Source: Micrococcales bacterium UBA3913
Lineage (GTDB): Bacteria > Actinomycetota > Actinomycetes > Actinomycetales > Microbacteriaceae
Length of the DNA stretch: 9,762 nt
Direction of reading: 5' to 3'
Assembly: GCA_002391425.1 (NCBI GenBank)
Contig: DGEZ01000075.1
Span: 1-9,762 of the forward strand
A program made the translations under genes and the position numbers. Each line of letters begins with the position of its first letter. The first letter of the stretch is position 1. Shown here one piece after another: positions 1 through 6,484 of the stretch. The notes under the pieces were generated by a model. That model did no database searches and was not told the origin of the DNA. It was given only the letters and a program-made list of their open reading frames with translations.

Positions 1-1856
1 GAGAGGGCTGATCCATCCCACGGGTCTCCAAGAACCAGTTCGCCCTCGGGGACAATTTCGTCGATCTGAGACAGGAACCGTATCTGCTGATCGTCTAGCA
101 GGAGGGTTCCCTGCTCCTTCGAACCCAAAGTGGTGGAGAACACGTTTGCCATGGCAGGAGGCACACTCAGAATGAGCACCGCCCAGGACGAGCCCAGGAG
201 CGCGACCGGAGTCACGACTGCCAGTGCCCGCTGTACTCGCGGGCGATTCAGCCGTGCCCCCAGTCTCAGTAGGGAGACAAAACCCCAGGTGCAGACAGGG
301 ACCGCAACGATTGCGACCAGAGAACTCAGGCGATATGCATCCTTGTACCACAGCCCGGTGGCGAGCTTAGCAAGCACGGAGTTGGACCCAGCCGCCAAAG
401 TGTAGAGGAGGATGCTCGCTATCGCTGAGATCCCTATCCACCGAAGAACAGTACGTCGCAGTACGGCAACGGTTCCGACTATCAACAGGATGCTCGTCCC
501 CAGTACGGGAAGGGGGCCGCTGCTCGCCCCAAGAAGGGGGAACTGTGTGAGAAGTTGCGTTATGGCACCGAGAAGATCGGTCGAGGCAGTCGCCTGCGGC
601 CCGTTCAGGTGATCACTGATAGGTCGGTTAGCGACATCAAAGAGAATGTAGATCGCGAGCCAGGAAACCGCAGCCATGAGGATGCATGCGACCGCGATGC
701 AGGAAACCCACACAACGGCACGTTTTCGTTCATGACCTCCCACTCGCCAGAAGTACCGGAATGCTCGTACCCCTATCGTGATCACGAAAGGCGCAATAAC
801 GAGCGCCAGGCTTGGCAAAGCACGAGGTTGGGCACACACGAGGGCCCATAATCCGAACAAAAAAATGCAGGCGAGGAACCATTGTGGTAACGCCGTGGGC
901 TTGCCGTTTTCGGATGCCCCCCCGTCAGTGGCGGCCGACGAAGCACAGTTGCTACGCGCTCCAGGCGCGAAGCGTGGCCAGCGGCGTCGTGCGATGAGAA
1001 CTCCCAGCGCTATCAGGCAGGGTATTGTCGCATAGGCAAGAAACATGGGGGATAGAGACCCGTAAGAGAGCATCGCGTAGGGCATCGCGGGTAAGCTTGC
1101 CCCCAGCACGAGCGCAAGCGGGACGATCCGCCGCCGCGATGGATCCGCTGGTATCGCAAGGATTACCTCGGTCATCCAGGCGACTCCGGGTAGCCACATT
1201 GCGCAGGCCACGGCCAGCCAGGTTGCGTTCATGGCGGCTGGGACCAGCACGCTGTAGTCGTTCGGACTGGCTACCGTGGTCAATTGCGTGAGTTGCGTAA
1301 CGAGAGCCGCCAAGGAATGCCACCCAGCCGGGTAGAAAGAGGCACGGTCCGGCTCAATGAGCTGCCGGAAATCCAGGGGCGAGGCATCTCCGGTGTTCAG
1401 TATCCACAGCACGCCATTGATATGGAAGATATTGTCGTAGGTCTGTGGGAAGCGCGCCGGTGAATCGACCGCGCAGAACGTAATAACGCCAAGGAATGCG
1501 CTCGCGGCAAGCCAGGATGCCCCTGACTGCCAGTTGTGCCGCCACGTGCCACGCAAAAGCTGTCTGAGATTGTGTGGATTCGAAAAGGGGGAGCGCCAAA
1601 ACGCAGGCCTGCCCTGGCACCCCCACATTCCTGCACTTGCCGCCAGAGCGACGACTAACACCATCCAGAAGGAAAAGCCACCTTGCGTGAACCCACTGAC
1701 CAACCCGGCAACCCCAATGCACCCCACAGATAGTGGCCCGGCCATGGCCAGACGGGGAAGAAGGCGCATGCGCAAAGGACACAGAACGATGAGCCCAGGC
1801 ACCACAACGACAGCGAGGGCCAACATCATTGGCACTGAAAATGCGAACCAGCTCAT
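1..1856 (-). CDS. DUF6541-like multi-pass membrane protein, C-terminus cut by window edge
   Basis: One uninterrupted minus-strand frame runs from an ATG at 1856 to the window edge: 618 residues with no stop. The protein is very hydrophobic, with many predicted membrane helices (for example about residues 5-27, 63-77, 246-260, 328-362 and 383-407). I recognise patterns I associate with the DUF6541 family of actinobacterial membrane proteins: TYDNIFHINGVLWIL near 139-153, FYPAGWHSLAALV near 174-186, a WYKDAYRL motif near 503-510, and LVLGDPWDGSAL at 607-618 close to the cut end. The family's function is not known to me. An acidic motif in the first large loop and the position beside an MptB-like enzyme suggest a GT-C-like enzyme or transporter of surface-glycan assembly (inference). 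It starts 85 bp after the mannosyltransferase stop on the same strand with no clear terminator between, so it is probably cotranscribed. The Shine-Dalgarno before the ATG is weak, so the start is moderately sure. It uses more A/T-ending codons, including several TTA, than the nrd genes. Confidence 0.82.
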   Translation of the reverse strand, partial: MSWFAFSVPMMLALAVVVVPGLIVLCPLRMRLLPRLAMAGPLSVGCIGVAGLVSGFTQGGFSFWMVLVVALAASAGMWGCQGRPAFWRSPFSNPHNLRQLLRGTWRHNWQSGASWLAASAFLGVITFCAVDSPARFPQTYDNIFHINGVLWILNTGDASPLDFRQLIEPDRASFYPAGWHSLAALVTQLTQLTTVASPNDYSVLVPAAMNATWLAVACAMWLPGVAWMTEVILAIPADPSRRRIVPLALVLGASLPAMPYAMLSYGSLSPMFLAYATIPCLIALGVLIARRRWPRFAPGARSNCASSAATDGGASENGKPTALPQWFLACIFLFGLWALVCAQPRALPSLALVIAPFVITIGVRAFRYFWRVGGHERKRAVVWVSCIAVACILMAAVSWLAIYILFDVANRPISDHLNGPQATASTDLLGAITQLLTQFPLLGASSGPLPVLGTSILLIVGTVAVLRRTVLRWIGISAIASILLYTLAAGSNSVLAKLATGLWYKDAYRLSSLVAIVAVPVCTWGFVSLLRLGARLNRPRVQRALAVVTPVALLGSSWAVLILSVPPAMANVFSTTLGSKEQGTLLLDDQQIRFLSQIDEIVPEGELVLGDPWDGSAL

Positions 1857-1941
1857 GCACGGAACCCGAAGAATCTGATCACGTCCGGCATACCTGTGGC
1901 GCAGACGACAGTCGAAACACTATCACGCCGGCGTGGGCACG

Positions 1942-3537
1942 TTACGACGGTAGCGAGCCCACTCCCCGTTGGCGTGCACGGCAGGCTCCGGCGCCCAGTG
2001 CGAGCGCGCTAACGGTGCCCAGCACCCCGGGCAGCACATTGAAAACCGCGCGGAAGGCGTCCGGCATCGCGCTCGTGTCGAAGAAGTTCGCGGCCAGGGA
2101 CTGCCCGGTGAGGAACACGGAGAGCAGGGTGACCGGGAGCATCCACCGTCCGGCACGCTCCGAGACGGCCGCCAGGGCGAACAGCAGCATCATGTACCAG
2201 GGCCAGATGATCGTGCTGCCGATCAGGAACGCCGCATAGCCGAGGGCAGCCCCCTGCCGAGGCGACCCCGATGGTCTCAGCGTGAACCAGGCAGCGCCAG
2301 CCAGCCCCACGACGGTGAACACGAGACCGAGTGCGCTCGCCCACGCCGGTGTGGCGGCCTCCGCCCCCGCGAGGGAGAACCCGGTCACAAGTTGCGCGGG
2401 GACGAACCACAGGGGTCGCGACTGCTGTGGCGTCGAGAGCATGGCCGACAGCCAGGATGCGGGCTGTGCTCCCCAGGCGATCGCCCCGGCTATCACGGCT
2501 ACCCCGCTGGCTGCCGCGACGACCGCGCACCGCGTCAGAAACCGCAGGTATCCGCGTGGCGCCTGACCCGGGGTGGTTGCGCCCGGGCGGGCCAGTGCCC
2601 CGGGCGTGGCCGACGCCCGTGTTGGCGACACCCCGTGCGCTGCTGATGCCTTGTGCGCTGCTGATGCCCCGGGCGCCGACACCTGACGTGCTCCTGACAC
2701 CCCGCGTGCCAGGGCGGGAAGGATGATCGCGGATGTCGGCTTGGCACCGATGGCGATCGTGGCCCCTACCCAGGCGACCAGGCGGTGTCCGCTCTGGGAC
2801 GCGGCGAGCGCCGCCACGACAGCGACCATGATCACCGCGTCGTTGTGCATGGCCAGCACGCACGAGATGAGCGTCAGCGGGTTCGCGTAGGCGAGCCACA
2901 GGGCGTGAGCCGGATCCGTCCCGGACGCGCGACAGATGCGCACCGTCAGCCAGGCGGCGGCAACCAGAGCGGCAGCCATGAGGATGCGGAACCCTGCGAT
3001 GGCGCCAAGCAGACCCAGCGGCTGTGTGACGGTGACCACTAGCCAGCTCAGCGCGATGAGCGTGGGCCCGTAGGGGGTGACCGTGTCGGCCCACACCGGG
3101 TCGACCCCGAGGCTCTGCCACTGGGGCAGGATGCTCACGGCGCTCGTGTACGGGTTGTACCCGCCCCGCACGAGCTCGCCGAGGGCGATGTACGAGTACA
3201 CGTCCCGGCTGGTCAGCGGTAACGCGATGAGCAGGGGGGCAGCCCAGGCCGCTGCGGCCGTCGCCACGGTGCGCAGCTGCAGGGGGCGCCCGCCACTACG
3301 GGCGAGCAGCAGCCAGCATCCCAGGAGCGCGAACACGGACACGGTGAGCAGTATCGTGGCCCAGACCGCGGCGCTCTGGCTCTGCCGCAGGGCGGGGAAC
3401 CAGCCGGTTTGCCACAGCGCGGCAGCGCTTCCCAACGGCGCGAGGACGTAGCTGCACGCGGCGATGACCGTCGTGCTGGCGGTACCGCCGAGCAGGGCGA
3501 TGGTTCGCCGTGGGCGCAGGGGGAAGGTACCGGACAC
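1942..3537 (-). CDS. mptB: MptB-like polyprenol-phosphomannose-dependent alpha-1,6-mannosyltransferase
   Basis: This is a 531-residue GT-C type integral membrane protein with about a dozen hydrophobic segments. It probably moves mannose from polyprenyl-phosphomannose on the outer face of the membrane onto a growing mannan or lipoglycan. Motifs typical of the MptA/MptB group are visible: SRDVYSYIALGELVRGGYNPY at about 110-130 (the Asp is the likely GT-C catalytic or metal residue), TPYGP at 154-158, NPL at 219-221 followed by AMHND at 229-233, AKPT at 265-268, and WPWYMMLLFAL at about 445-455. The start is GTG, fixed by an AAAGGAG Shine-Dalgarno at 3542-3548 four bases upstream. The length fits the family. 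Residues 281-328 are an unusual Ala/Ser/Pro/Gly repeat inserted after the AKPT helix. The gene is divergent from nrdH and lies upstream of the DUF6541-like gene. MptA versus MptB and the exact acceptor cannot be settled by eye. Confidence 0.82.
   Translation of the reverse strand: MSGTFPLRPRRTIALLGGTASTTVIAACSYVLAPLGSAAALWQTGWFPALRQSQSAAVWATILLTVSVFALLGCWLLLARSGGRPLQLRTVATAAAAWAAPLLIALPLTSRDVYSYIALGELVRGGYNPYTSAVSILPQWQSLGVDPVWADTVTPYGPTLIALSWLVVTVTQPLGLLGAIAGFRILMAAALVAAAWLTVRICRASGTDPAHALWLAYANPLTLISCVLAMHNDAVIMVAVVAALAASQSGHRLVAWVGATIAIGAKPTSAIILPALARGVSGARQVSAPGASAAHKASAAHGVSPTRASATPGALARPGATTPGQAPRGYLRFLTRCAVVAAASGVAVIAGAIAWGAQPASWLSAMLSTPQQSRPLWFVPAQLVTGFSLAGAEAATPAWASALGLVFTVVGLAGAAWFTLRPSGSPRQGAALGYAAFLIGSTIIWPWYMMLLFALAAVSERAGRWMLPVTLLSVFLTGQSLAANFFDTSAMPDAFRAVFNVLPGVLGTVSALALGAGACRARQRGVGSLPS
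2554..2697 (-). repeat. Low-complexity Ala/Ser/Pro/Gly insert within the mannosyltransferase gene
   Basis: Residues 281-328 of the MptB-like protein consist almost only of A, S, P, G, T with a few H, R and Q, in degenerate near-repeats such as SAAHKASAAHGVS and ATPGALARPGATTPG. At the DNA level the unit gtgcgctgctgatgcc recurs almost exactly around 2635-2670 (plus strand). It lies between two membrane segments, so it should be an extended, disordered loop. This kind of repeat often changes length between strains by slippage (general knowledge). Confidence 0.7.
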
Positions 3538-3657
3538 CTGGCTCCTTTCTGGAGGACCGTGTGGCGTAACCGAGCATATCTGGGGATGCGCGTGCGGTGT
3601 CGGTGGCTCGCGTTAGCCTCAGGGCTGGCAGAACTCACGGCGGGGATGCGCGGGGTG

Positions 3658-3682
3658 CGACACGCCCGTGTGCGGCGTGTCG
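3658..3682. other. Perfect 9-bp inverted repeat (stem-loop or operator)
   Basis: CGACACGCC at 3658-3666 and GGCGTGTCG at 3674-3682 are exact reverse complements separated by 7 bases. It lies about 120 bp upstream of the leftward gene and about 210 bp upstream of nrdH. There is no T-tract on either side and no gene ends here, so a terminator is unlikely. An operator for the leftward envelope genes is possible but unproven. Confidence 0.45.
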
Positions 3683-3694
3683 TGCGTAAACCCT

Positions 3695-3783
3695 CTGTTC
3701 ACATCGAAGGAATTTTTCGCTGTGGAAAACTCGGGGAATCCGCGTCACATCAGGCATTTTTGAGTTCTCCACAGTGTTGAAAA
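3695..3783. promoter_or_regulatory. Cluster of DnaA-box-like 9-mers upstream of nrdH
   Basis: Four 9-mers resemble the DnaA box (TTATNCACA; TTGTCCACA in many actinobacteria). They are CTGTTCACA at 3695-3703 (plus), TTTTCCACA on the minus strand at 3721-3729, TTCTCCACA at 3765-3773 (plus), and the weaker TTTTCAACA on the minus strand at 3775-3783. The middle two sit in arms of a 13-bp inverted repeat with one mismatch (3720-3732 and 3762-3774). DnaA control of RNR genes is known for Escherichia coli nrdAB; here it is only an inference from sequence likeness. Confidence 0.35.
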
Positions 3784-3796
3784 TTACACACGTGTA

Positions 3797-3812
3797 ACAC
3801 ATCATCTAGTGT
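3797..3812 (+). promoter_or_regulatory. NrdR box 1 upstream of nrdHE
   Basis: The 16-mer acacatcatctagtgt agrees at about 13 of 16 positions with the published NrdR palindrome (acaCwAtATaTwGtgt). Its centre is 32 bp, about three helical turns, from that of the second box. NrdR is the ATP/dATP-sensing repressor of bacterial RNR genes, and paired boxes with about this spacing are its usual target. Confidence 0.8.
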
Positions 3813-3828
3813 CCCGTGTCGAAATGGC

Positions 3829-3844
3829 CCACTAGATGTTGTGG
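3829..3844 (+). promoter_or_regulatory. NrdR box 2 upstream of nrdHE
   Basis: The 16-mer ccactagatgttgtgg agrees at about 12 of 16 positions with the NrdR palindrome. It is embedded in a perfect GCCCAC/GTGGGC inverted repeat (3827-3846) with the same centre. It ends 6 bp before the -10 hexamer, so a bound repressor would cover the promoter's spacer and -35 area. Confidence 0.78.
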
Positions 3845-3850
3845 GCGATG

Positions 3851-3856
3851 TAATAT
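3851..3856 (+). promoter_or_regulatory. Likely -10 element of the nrdHE promoter
   Basis: TAATAT, preceded by TG, lies about 34 bp before the nrdH start and just downstream of NrdR box 2. No good -35 hexamer is visible at the usual distance, so the promoter may depend on the extended -10. This is a sequence-only prediction. Confidence 0.5.
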
Positions 3857-3889
3857 CTACTGCACGTCACAAGAAGGAAGGTCACAGCA

Positions 3890-4138
3890 ATGACAATCAC
3901 GGTGTATTCGAAGCCAGCATGCGTTCAGTGCAATGCGACGTATCGCGCACTCGACAAGCTTGGGGTGGAGTACACCGTTGTCGATGTCACTGAGGACGCC
4001 CAGGCGCTGGAGACCGTCAAGAGCCTCGGATACATGCAGGCTCCGGTTGTCGTCACCGATGACAGCCACTGGTCCGGGTTTCGCCCCGACAAGATCACCG
4101 AGCTGGCTGCGCAGGTCTCTCGCGTGACCGTCGGCTAG
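3890..4138 (+). CDS. nrdH: Glutaredoxin-like protein NrdH
   Basis: This 82-residue cytoplasmic redoxin has a glutaredoxin-like sequence but is, by family knowledge, reduced by thioredoxin reductase. It is the specific electron donor for class Ib ribonucleotide reductase. The redox motif CVQC is at residues 11-14, followed by the conserved NATYRALDK segment. The substrate-side loop has AP at about 51-52, and the NrdH signature SGFRPDKI lies near 62-69. The length is typical. The ATG is supported by a GAAGGAAGG Shine-Dalgarno at 3873-3881, eight bases upstream. It is first in the nrdHE unit, directly under the paired NrdR operators and a TAATAT -10 box. In most relatives nrdI follows; here the next gene is nrdE. 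Confidence 0.96.
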   Translation: MTITVYSKPACVQCNATYRALDKLGVEYTVVDVTEDAQALETVKSLGYMQAPVVVTDDSHWSGFRPDKITELAAQVSRVTVG

Positions 4139-4157
4139 TCCCCGACAGAGCAGTCCG

Positions 4158-4178
4158 CTGGTCCCCTGCAGAGACCAG
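4158..4178 (+). other. Short stem-loop in the nrdH-nrdE spacer
   Basis: CTGGTC at 4158-4163 and GACCAG at 4173-4178 are exact reverse complements with a 9-base loop, 20 bases after the nrdH stop. A 6-bp stem without a T-tract is unlikely to terminate fully, but could trim or stabilise the messenger RNA. The rest of the 128-bp spacer (4139-4266) holds only the nrdE Shine-Dalgarno (AAAGGGGA, 4253-4260) and no trace of nrdI. Confidence 0.35.
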
Positions 4179-4266
4179 AACACAACAGCATTCGCGGGTT
4201 CACTCCGCACACACGACGAGATGGACGACACCCTCGAGGCGTCCCAAAAGGTAAAGGGGAATACAG

Positions 4267-6423
4267 GTGGGATTGGCAACGGCAGAACCGAATCGGCTCG
4301 AGAGCAGTGTCGTCGGGGAGGATTATCACGCCCTCAACGCGATGCTCAACCTGTATGACGAGAACGGCAAAATCCAGTTCGACAAAGACAAGGAAGCCGC
4401 CCGGCAGTTCTTCCTGCAGCACGTTAACCAGAACACGGTGTTCTTCCACGACCTGGATGAGCGGCTGCGCTTCCTCATCGAGAACGACTACTACGAGCCC
4501 GAGGTCATAGACAAGTACTCGCGCGACTTCATCCAGCGACTCATCAACCAGGCCTACGGCTACAAGTTCCGGTTCCAGACCTTCCTGGGCGCGTTCAAGT
4601 TCTACACGTCCTACGCGCTGAAAACCTTCGACGGGCAGCGTTACCTGGAGCGGTACGAAGACCGCGTCGTGATGGTCGCGCTCACCCTGGCCGACGGCGA
4701 CGAGGCTCTCGCGACCGAGCTGGTCAACGAGATCGTGAACGGGCGCTTCCAGCCCGCGACCCCGACCTTCCTCAACGCGGGCAAAGCCCAGCGTGGCGAA
4801 CTCGTGTCCTGCTTCCTGCTGCGCATCGAAGACAATATGGAGTCCATCGCCCGGGGCATCAACTCCTCGCTGCAGCTGTCCAAGCGTGGTGGCGGCGTCG
4901 CCCTCAACCTGACGAACCTGCGCGAGTACGGGGCCCCGATCAAGAAGATCGAGAACCAGTCCTCCGGGGTCATCCCCGTGATGAAGCTACTGGAAGACTC
5001 CTTCAGCTACGCGAACCAGCTGGGTGCCCGGCAGGGGGCCGGCGCGGTGTACCTGCACGCACACCATCCCGACATCTACCGGTTCCTCGACACCAAGCGG
5101 GAGAACGCGGACGAGAAGATCCGCATCAAGACGCTGTCGCTCGGCGTGGTCATCCCCGATATCACCTTCGACCTGGCCAAGCGCAACGAGGACATGTACC
5201 TGTTCAGCCCCTACGACGTGCAGCGGGTATACGGCGTTCCGTTCAGCGACATCAACGTGTCCGAGAAGTACTACGAGATGGTCGACGACGCGCGGATCAA
5301 GAAGACCAAGATCAGCGCCCGCGAGTTCTTCCAGACAATCGCCGAGATCCAGTTCGAGTCCGGGTACCCGTACCTCGTGTTCGAGGACACCGTGAATCGG
5401 GCCAACCCGATCAAGGGCAAGATCACGATGTCGAACCTGTGCTCCGAGATCCTGCAGGTCAGTGAGCCGTCCATCTACAACGACGACCTCAGCTACGAGA
5501 GGGTCGGCAAGGACATCTCCTGCAACCTGGGTTCGCTGAATATCGCGCTGACCATGGACTCCCCGGACTTCGGGTCCACTGTCGAGACTGCCATTCGCGG
5601 GCTGACGGCGGTATCGAATATGAGCCACATCCACTCGGTGCCCTCCATCGAGCGGGGCAACGATATGAGCCACGCGATCGGGCTCGGGCAGATGAACCTG
5701 CACGGCTTCCTCGCGCGTGAGCACATCTACTACGGTTCCGAGGAAGGCCTCGACTTCACGAACATCTACTTCTACACGGTGCTCTACCACTGCCTGCGCG
5801 CATCCAACCTGATCGCGCAGGAGCGGGGCGAGACCTTCGCCGGCTTCGAGGACTCGAAGTACGCCAGCGGGGAGTTCTTCACGAAGTACATCGAGAAGGA
5901 GTGGAAGCCGAAGACCCAGAAAGTTCAGGGACTGTTCGACCGCAGCGGCATCCACATCCCCACGCAGGAGGATTGGGTTGCGCTCAAGGAGCTCATCCAG
6001 AAGTACGGCATCTACAACCAGAACCTGCAGGCGGTGCCCCCGACCGGGTCGATCTCGTACATCAACAACTCGACCTCCTCGATCCACCCGGTGGCCTCGA
6101 AGATCGAGATTCGCAAGGAGGGGAAGATCGGCCGCGTGTACTACCCGGCGCCGTTCCTGACCAACGAGAACCTCGAGTACTTCCAGGACGCGTACGAGAT
6201 CGGTCCCGAGAAGATCATCGACACCTACGCGGAAGCCACCCAGCACGTCGACCAGGGGCTATCACTGACCCTGTTCTTCATGGACACCGCCACCACGCGC
6301 GACATCAACAGGGCGCAGATCTACGCGTGGCGCAAGGGCATCAAGACCGTCTACTACATCCGGTTACGCCAGCTCGCCCTCGAAGGGACTGAGGTGCAGG
6401 GCTGCGTCAGCTGCATGCTGTAG
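4267..6423 (+). CDS. nrdE: Class Ib ribonucleoside-diphosphate reductase subunit alpha (NrdE)
   Basis: This 718-residue catalytic subunit reduces ribonucleoside diphosphates to deoxy forms with NrdF and NrdH. The N-terminus (about 15-95) is the short NrdE-type domain without an ATP cone, as expected for class Ib. The reducible cysteines are in SCFLL (C182) and SCNLGSLNI (C419). The active-site loop NLCSEI gives N390, C392 and E394. PPTGSISYINNSTSSIHP lies at 591-608. The radical-transfer tyrosine pair is Y696-Y697 in VYYIR. The C-terminal tail CVSCML (C713, C716) is the shuttle pair that NrdH reduces. All key residues are present, so the enzyme should be active. The GTG start follows an AAAGGGGA Shine-Dalgarno six bases upstream. 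It lies 128 bp after nrdH, probably in one transcript, and ends before a strong hairpin. Codons are strongly C/G-ending, typical of a well-expressed actinobacterial gene. Confidence 0.98.
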   Translation: MGLATAEPNRLESSVVGEDYHALNAMLNLYDENGKIQFDKDKEAARQFFLQHVNQNTVFFHDLDERLRFLIENDYYEPEVIDKYSRDFIQRLINQAYGYKFRFQTFLGAFKFYTSYALKTFDGQRYLERYEDRVVMVALTLADGDEALATELVNEIVNGRFQPATPTFLNAGKAQRGELVSCFLLRIEDNMESIARGINSSLQLSKRGGGVALNLTNLREYGAPIKKIENQSSGVIPVMKLLEDSFSYANQLGARQGAGAVYLHAHHPDIYRFLDTKRENADEKIRIKTLSLGVVIPDITFDLAKRNEDMYLFSPYDVQRVYGVPFSDINVSEKYYEMVDDARIKKTKISAREFFQTIAEIQFESGYPYLVFEDTVNRANPIKGKITMSNLCSEILQVSEPSIYNDDLSYERVGKDISCNLGSLNIALTMDSPDFGSTVETAIRGLTAVSNMSHIHSVPSIERGNDMSHAIGLGQMNLHGFLAREHIYYGSEEGLDFTNIYFYTVLYHCLRASNLIAQERGETFAGFEDSKYASGEFFTKYIEKEWKPKTQKVQGLFDRSGIHIPTQEDWVALKELIQKYGIYNQNLQAVPPTGSISYINNSTSSIHPVASKIEIRKEGKIGRVYYPAPFLTNENLEYFQDAYEIGPEKIIDTYAEATQHVDQGLSLTLFFMDTATTRDINRAQIYAWRKGIKTVYYIRLRQLALEGTEVQGCVSCML

Positions 6424-6440
6424 CCCGGGGCTGAGTAGCG

Positions 6441-6474
6441 AACGGGGGTGGATGCGCGTGCATCCACCCCCGTT
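6441..6474. terminator. Bidirectional hairpin terminator between nrdE and the propeller gene
   Basis: A perfect 15-bp inverted repeat (6441-6455 and 6460-6474) encloses a 4-base loop. It begins 17 bases after the nrdE stop and ends 10 bases before the stop of the convergent gene, so it can serve both. There is no real T-tract on either side, as is common for actinobacterial terminators. Confidence 0.85.
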
Positions 6475-6484
6475 GCGTTGCGGG

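Larger units (their letters stand above)
3538..3889. promoter_or_regulatory. Divergent intergenic region between mptB-like gene and nrdH
   Basis: These 352 bases hold no credible gene. From left to right I see: the Shine-Dalgarno of the mannosyltransferase (3542-3548, minus strand); a strong GC stem-loop (3658-3682); an A/T-richer stretch with several DnaA-box-like 9-mers (3695-3783); a small inverted repeat TTACAC-AC-GTGTAA (3784-3797); two NrdR-box-like operators (3797-3812 and 3829-3844); a TAATAT -10 element (3851-3856); and the nrdH Shine-Dalgarno GAAGGAAGG (3873-3881). Most of the regulatory content faces nrdH. I could not place a convincing -35/-10 pair for the leftward gene. Confidence 0.75.

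Noticed and set aside
1354..1860. Minus-strand open frame of 168 codons near the start of the DUF6541-like gene
   Set aside because: It overlaps the DUF6541-like gene on the same strand in another frame and lacks membrane or domain features, whereas the chosen frame is open for over 1850 bases with family motifs.
1924..1935. 12-bp palindrome CACGCCGGCGTG just after the mannosyltransferase stop, as a terminator
   Set aside because: With a loop the stem is only 4 bp and no T-tract follows, so transcription probably continues into the DUF6541-like gene.
3690..3800. Chromosomal replication origin suggested by DnaA-like boxes
   Set aside because: There is no dnaA, dnaN, gyrB or rpmH nearby and only a few imperfect boxes; local regulation is the simpler reading.
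4221..4360. Small open frame starting at ATG 4221 in the nrdH-nrdE spacer, possible nrdI remnant
   Set aside because: It runs out of frame into nrdE, has no resemblance to NrdI (no flavodoxin-like N-terminus), and has a poor ribosome site.
4987..6246. Long minus-strand open frame (419 codons) opposite nrdE
   Set aside because: It is the antisense shadow of nrdE in GC-rich DNA. It is rich in V, D, R and L without domain character, and nrdE has full catalytic motifs.
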